DNA from: UMGS1474 sp050946775
GTDB lineage: Bacteria; Bacillota; Clostridia; Oscillospirales; Acutalibacteraceae
Assembly (NCBI GenBank): GCA_050946775.1
Contig: JBMNVL010000038.1
Coordinates: forward strand, 1 to 16,778
Direction of reading: 5' to 3'
Length of the DNA: 16,778 bases
Shown: positions 14,657 to 16,778 of the stretch, one piece after another
Layout of the letters: every line of letters begins with the position of its first letter
Numbering within the stretch: position 1 is the first letter of the stretch
Translations under genes and position numbers: made by a program
The notes under the pieces: model-generated
What the model saw: the letters and a program-made list of their open reading frames with translations, nothing else
Told to the model about the DNA's origin: nothing
The model's database searches: none

Positions 14657-14923
14657 TTAGATCCCGTGGATCGCCAGCCCGACCAACAGCCCCAAAAGCC
14701 CTCCGGCGGCGCTCAACGCCGCGCCGCAAAGCTGCCGCCGGCGCCGCATCCGCTTGATCCCGCTGTATCCGCCGGCGGCCTTGAGCAGCCGGTGCGCTTC
14801 CCGGCGCAGCTGCTCGTCGGATCGATCGGCGCAGGCGGGACGCACCACCAGCAGCGCCCGCTCAAAGTAGGGACTGCCGGTGTCGGTCACTTCGATCATT
14901 TGTCGGTTGATCCCTTTGATCAT
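14657..14923 (-). CDS. Small conserved-type membrane protein, unknown function
   Basis: An 88-residue protein starting MIKGINRQMIEVTDTGSPYF. The N-terminal part (1-35) looks like a short beta-rich stretch ending in ERALLVVRP. A charged middle (about 38-63) ends in KRMRRRRQ. Residues about 66-86 form one hydrophobic Gly/Ala/Leu helix, probably a C-terminal membrane anchor with the basic patch on the cytoplasmic side. I recall similar short proteins in Clostridia but know no function. The ATG at 14923 follows AAAGGAGATGACAAG, a clear ribosome binding site; an extended reading upstream to 15010 lacks one. No close terminator is visible. The next gene, rubredoxin, has its own promoter. Confidence 0.75.
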   Translation of the reverse strand: MIKGINRQMIEVTDTGSPYFERALLVVRPACADRSDEQLRREAHRLLKAAGGYSGIKRMRRRRQLCGAALSAAGGLLGLLVGLAIHGI

Positions 14924-15057
14924 CTTGTCATCTCCTTTTTTGACCGTATGCAAAACGGATTTGACGACAGTCTGCCCGGCGATGAAAAAAAGTATTCCGC
15001 GCGAGGTCAAAAATAGAAAAATATACTATTTGTTAATCAACTTTCCGACTGCCCGAA

Positions 15058-15131
15058 GTGGAAAACCCGGTGGAAAATGTGAAAAACCCGCCTGTTTTCG
15101 ACGAAAAACATCGGTTCGGCCGGTGGAAAAG
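15058..15131. repeat. Cluster of GTGGAAAA-type direct repeats in an intergenic gap
   Basis: The 317-nt gap 14924-15240 contains GTGGAAAAC (15058), GTGGAAAAT (15070), GTGAAAAAC (15079) and GTGGAAAAG (15123), with TTTTCCAG and TTTTCAACC-like words further on. They are not DnaA-box consensus. The rest of the gap holds the DUF6062 terminator and AT-rich sequence (15005-15040) that may contain the promoter of the 88-residue gene: TTGATT at 15035-15040 and TCTATT at 15012-15017 on the minus strand, a weak match. Confidence 0.4.
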
Positions 15132-15200
15132 CCATTTTTTTCCAGTTTTCAACCGTTTTTTTGATACCGATGGTTTATCCTCCTTTACGAACAAAGAACA

Positions 15201-15229
15201 GACCCCTTCGTCATACAAACGAAGGGGTC
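15201..15229 (-). terminator. Terminator after the DUF6062 gene
   Basis: A perfect 11-bp stem, GACCCCTTCGT / ACGAAGGGGTC, has a 7-nt loop, 11 nt past the stop codon. On the minus strand it is followed by TGTTCTTTGTT, a broken T-tract. Confidence 0.75.
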
Positions 15230-15240
15230 CAAACGAATTT

Positions 15241-15933
15241 TTACGGCAGCTCGCGGGTGGTGAGAAAGCGGACGGCGCGCTCGATGGCGTCCTTGCTGTT
15301 GCCCCAGTCGGCGTCCTCGCCGGAGTTGCGGTAGTCGAACATCTTGCAAAAATGGGACACGTCCTGCCGCAGGGCGGTCAGGGCGCCGCGGCAAAGCTCC
15401 GACGCGGCCTTGACGAAATCGTCCCGGCTTTTTTTGCTCATTTGCTCGGCCGTTTCCGCCAGCGCGGCAAAATGAGGAAGACACAGCCCCTCCTGCTCCC
15501 GAAAGAGATCGCGGAAAGCCTTTTGCTCCTCCCAGGTGCGGCAGACGGTGGCCAGCATTTTGCGCATGGTGTCGTCCACCTGGTGGCAGATAAAACAGCT
15601 TTCGGCGGCTTTTCCGGCCGACACTCCCTGCTTGGCGCCGCTTTTGCCGATCAGCGGCAGACCGCTGAAGACCTGTTTATCCAATTCGTCGAGATGGCTT
15701 TCCAGCATCAGCGCCACGCTCAGCCGGTTGCGCCGGGCGAGCATCTGCCGATAGTGACGGTGGCAAAAGCCCTCCTTGTTGGTCTGGATGCGGATATCCG
15801 GCTCCATCATGGCGGCGCCGGTGATGTATTCTACCGTGCGGGCTTCCAGCGTGTCCCGCAGGCGGCAGAGCGGACATCCCTCCCGGGGCTGGAACACCTC
15901 GTCGATGGGGATGGTGACCAAACTGTTGCGCAT
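15241..15933 (-). CDS. DUF6062 family Cys-rich protein
   Basis: A 230-residue soluble protein of unknown function that I recognise as DUF6062, a family seen mainly in Clostridia. It carries two similar metal-site-like modules. The first is C20-P-L-C23 with C57-H-R-H60. The second is C113-F-I-C116 with C151-L-P-H154. The gaps between the CxxC and CxxH halves are 33 and 34 residues, which points to an internal duplication that could bind zinc or another metal twice. No signal peptide or membrane segment is seen. The ATG at 15931-15933 has GGAGG upstream. A longer reading to 16188 runs through the promoter and repeat region and is rejected. It has its own near-consensus promoter and terminator, so it is probably monocistronic. 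Confidence 0.85.
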   Translation of the reverse strand: MRNSLVTIPIDEVFQPREGCPLCRLRDTLEARTVEYITGAAMMEPDIRIQTNKEGFCHRHYRQMLARRNRLSVALMLESHLDELDKQVFSGLPLIGKSGAKQGVSAGKAAESCFICHQVDDTMRKMLATVCRTWEEQKAFRDLFREQEGLCLPHFAALAETAEQMSKKSRDDFVKAASELCRGALTALRQDVSHFCKMFDYRNSGEDADWGNSKDAIERAVRFLTTRELP

Positions 15934-15963
15934 ACCCGTTTCCTCCAAAACTGAATTGTTTAC

Positions 15964-15992
15964 AGTATACCATCCCCGCTGTCTTTCGTCAA
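15964..15992 (-). promoter_or_regulatory. Strong promoter of the DUF6062 gene
   Basis: On the minus strand TTGACG (plus-strand 15987-15992) and TATACT (15964-15969) are 17 nt apart, with TGG directly before the -10 (extended -10). The leader is about 25 nt. This is among the best promoters in the window. Confidence 0.8.
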
Positions 15993-16036
15993 CGAAAACC
16001 GCCGGCAAAAGCCGCAAACCGGCGGCGAGCAAATAT

Positions 16037-16124
16037 GGCTCCCTCAGACGAGGGAGCTGTCGAGCGAAGCGAGACTGAGGGAGAGATAACGAGATCAGCG
16101 GTGTGCCCTTCTCTCCCTCCCTGT
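16037..16124. repeat. Palindromic intergenic repeat, GCTCCCTC/GAGGGAGC family
   Basis: GCTCCCTC (16038-16045) pairs with GAGGGAGC (16050-16057) around an AGAC loop. CTCCCTCAG (16039-16047) can alternatively pair with CTGAGGGAG (16075-16083). Between them lies TGTCGAGCGAAGCGAGA, and a further TCTCTCCCTC at 16111-16120 complements GAGGGAGAGA. I recall this sequence type as a common intergenic repeat in Firmicutes. It is non-coding. Confidence 0.65.
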
Positions 16125-16154
16125 ATCGCCCACCGGGCGCGGTCAAAAATGTTG

Positions 16155-16212
16155 TCCAGAATGACAGTATTCCTAACCGCGTTGTCATCCTGAGCGAAGC
16201 GAAGGATCTTTA
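16155..16212. repeat. GTCATCCTGAGCGAAGCGAAG family repeat (copy 2)
   Basis: GTCATCCTGAGCGAAGCGAA at 16184-16203, continuing GGATCTTTA, matches the left arm of the copy at 120-147. Just upstream, TCCAGAATGACA (16155-16166) matches the outer end of that copy's right arm, so the two arms stand here in back-to-back order. Together with 16037-16124 it fills most of the 336-nt gap 15934-16269, which holds no gene. Confidence 0.7.
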
Positions 16213-16241
16213 CCGCACAACCCGACGGCGCATATCCAAAG

Positions 16242-16271
16242 AAAAACCCGCCCGGTGTTCCGGACGGGTTT
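16242..16271 (-). terminator. Terminator of the XRE regulator gene
   Basis: On the minus strand a 12-bp stem (AAACCCGTCCGG with CCGGGCGGGTTT, one G-U pair) and a 4-nt AACA loop are followed by a T-run. The stem overlaps the stop codon. Confidence 0.85.
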
Positions 16272-16473
16272 ACTCGTATAATTCCAAAATATCGTCGATC
16301 TCGCAGGACAGCGCGGTGCAGAATTTGGCGAGGATATACCGGTCGTACCGCTGCACCGTGTTTTTGTAGTAGTGATCCACGATGGGATACTGAATCCCGG
16401 TGCGCTTGGCCAGCTCGTACCGGCTGATCCTGTGCTCGTCCAGATACTTGTCCAATCGCAAACGCATCTGCAT
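16270..16473 (-). CDS. Small XRE (Cro/CI-type) transcriptional regulator
   Basis: A 67-residue protein that is essentially one helix-turn-helix domain: YLDEHRISRYELAKRTGI, then IQYPIVDHYYKNTVQRYD, then LAKFCTALSCEIDDILELYE. The recognition helix is about residues 27-36. This short form is common in Firmicutes. The ATG at 16473 lies 9 nt after GGGAGG. An upstream ATG at 16482 touches the ribosome binding site and is less likely. It diverges from a secreted-protein gene, and the 113 nt between them contain a perfect inverted repeat and overlapping promoters. The simplest reading is that it controls the secreted gene and itself. The regulated target and signal are inferred, not shown. Confidence 0.85.
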   Translation of the reverse strand: MQMRLRLDKYLDEHRISRYELAKRTGIQYPIVDHYYKNTVQRYDRYILAKFCTALSCEIDDILELYE

Positions 16474-16497
16474 GGCAACCATCCTCCCTTCCTATAT

Positions 16498-16526
16498 AGA
16501 TTACCCGATATATACTCACTTGACAA
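16498..16526 (-). promoter_or_regulatory. Possible promoter of the XRE regulator gene
   Basis: On the minus strand TTGTCA (plus-strand 16521-16526) is 17 nt from TAATCT (16498-16503). The -10 match is weak (3 of 6). It overlaps the -35 of the divergent promoter, so the two may compete. Confidence 0.4.
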
Positions 16527-16547
16527 TTTCCCTAATTGAGTATATAT
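16508..16547. promoter_or_regulatory. Inverted-repeat operator candidate between divergent genes
   Basis: ATATATACTCA (16508-16518) and TGAGTATATAT (16537-16547) are perfect 11-bp inverted copies separated by 18 nt. Together they bracket the TTGACA of the rightward promoter, and the right arm covers most of its -10. Two half-sites 29 bp apart centre to centre would lie near the same helix face, as expected for two bound dimers or a looped pair. The likely binder is the adjacent XRE protein. Confidence 0.6.
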
Positions 16548-16548
16548 T
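16520..16548 (+). promoter_or_regulatory. Strong promoter of the secreted-protein gene
   Basis: A perfect TTGACA (16520-16525) is followed after 17 nt by TATATT (16543-16548, 5 of 6). The leader is about 30 nt and carries TAAGGAGGT (16571-16579), a near-perfect ribosome binding site. The elements suggest strong expression when not repressed. Confidence 0.8.
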
Positions 16549-16586
16549 TAAGTAAACATATAAAAACGAATAAGGAGGTCAACCGT

Positions 16587-16778
16587 ATGCGTATGTGCAA
16601 AAGGATTTTGTCGGCGCTGCTGTGCGTGGCGGTGCTACTGGGCGGGATACTGCCCGGCGGCATCCTGGCGGAGGGCGAAAGCATCCGCATCGAGCTGGAA
16701 AACGTGGTAACGGCTCAACACGTGGCGGCCGGGCTGGTCGAGACCCGCACCGGCGCCGATTGGAGCGGCGGCGGATTC
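16587..16778 (+). CDS. Secreted protein, N-terminal part only (cut by window end)
   Basis: 64 codons are open to the window edge without a stop. Residues 1-28 are a classical signal peptide: basic MRMCKR, a hydrophobic core (ILSALLCVAVLLGG), and a likely cleavage after ILA. The start of the mature part reads ESIRIELENVVTAQHV and later DWSGGGF. This spacing of an ELEN-type strand and an SGGGF turn resembles the beginning of CBM6/CBM35-type carbohydrate-binding domains, so a secreted glycan-active or glycan-binding protein is a reasonable guess but not proven. The ATG at 16587 is 8 nt after AAGGAGG. Divergent transcription from the XRE gene suggests regulation by it. Confidence 0.8.
   Translation, partial: MRMCKRILSALLCVAVLLGGILPGGILAEGESIRIELENVVTAQHVAAGLVETRTGADWSGGGF

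Noticed and set aside
15058..15170. Replication origin with DnaA boxes
   Set aside because: The repeated words read GTGGAAAA or GTGAAAAA, not TTATNCACA, and no dnaA, dnaN or similar gene is nearby.
15058..15954. A 298-codon plus-strand open frame across the DUF6062 gene
   Set aside because: It starts in an intergenic repeat region, crosses the terminator hairpin and lies antisense to a gene with a clear promoter and Cys/His motifs.
15934..16188. N-terminal extension of the DUF6062 protein
   Set aside because: The extension would translate the promoter and part of the palindromic repeat. The ATG at 15931-15933 has its own ribosome binding site and begins the family-like sequence.
16037..16240. 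Small RNA gene in the repeat-filled gap
   Set aside because: The hairpins belong to repeat families, and no promoter plus terminator pair frames them on either strand.

Overview
The window is about 16.8 kb of GC-rich, densely packed chromosomal DNA. It most likely comes from an anaerobic Clostridia-type Firmicute (Oscillospirales-like). The signs are strong AGGAGG ribosome binding sites, the DUF512-der-plsY-gpsA order, an FtsEX / M23 / S41 cluster, a rubredoxin, and a DUF6062 protein. The lineage is inferred from family content and gene order, not from a marker gene. No rRNA, tRNA, CRISPR array, transposase or phage gene is visible.

Layout. (1) Positions 1-338 hold no gene; they contain short hairpin repeats. 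(2) Positions 339-6029 are a rightward housekeeping run: a PDZ/radical-SAM DUF512 protein, the ribosome-assembly GTPase Der, the phospholipid genes plsY and gpsA, a small membrane-anchored DUF4830-like protein, and an RsuA-type rRNA pseudouridine synthase. (3) Positions 6179-8686 carry a stand-alone sugar-importer ATPase (MsmX/UgpC type) ending in a clear terminator, then a PucR/CdaR-type regulator with its own promoter. (4) Positions 8926-13347 form a cell-wall and division cluster: ftsE, ftsX and an M23 peptidase with a long coiled coil overlap one another, and an S41 (CtpA/CtpB-type) protein follows after a terminator. (5) From 13398 to 16473 the genes run leftward: a sugar phosphate isomerase/epimerase-like TIM barrel, a rubredoxin, an 88-residue membrane protein, a DUF6062 protein and a small XRE regulator. 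(6) At the right edge a secreted protein starts divergently from the XRE gene and is cut by the window end.

Most striking points. The S41 protein has lost its catalytic serine: glycine stands in its place, exactly 25 residues before a retained lysine, and the RGNPGG loop is also degraded. It therefore looks like a pseudoprotease sitting beside FtsEX and an intact-looking M23 hydrolase. FtsE carries an unusual acidic, proline-rich C-terminal tail of about 59 residues. The XRE gene and the secreted gene diverge over a perfect 11-bp inverted repeat that overlaps a near-consensus promoter, which suggests a local switch. Two families of short palindromic repeats occur in the flanking gaps, and one of them is present at both ends of the window.
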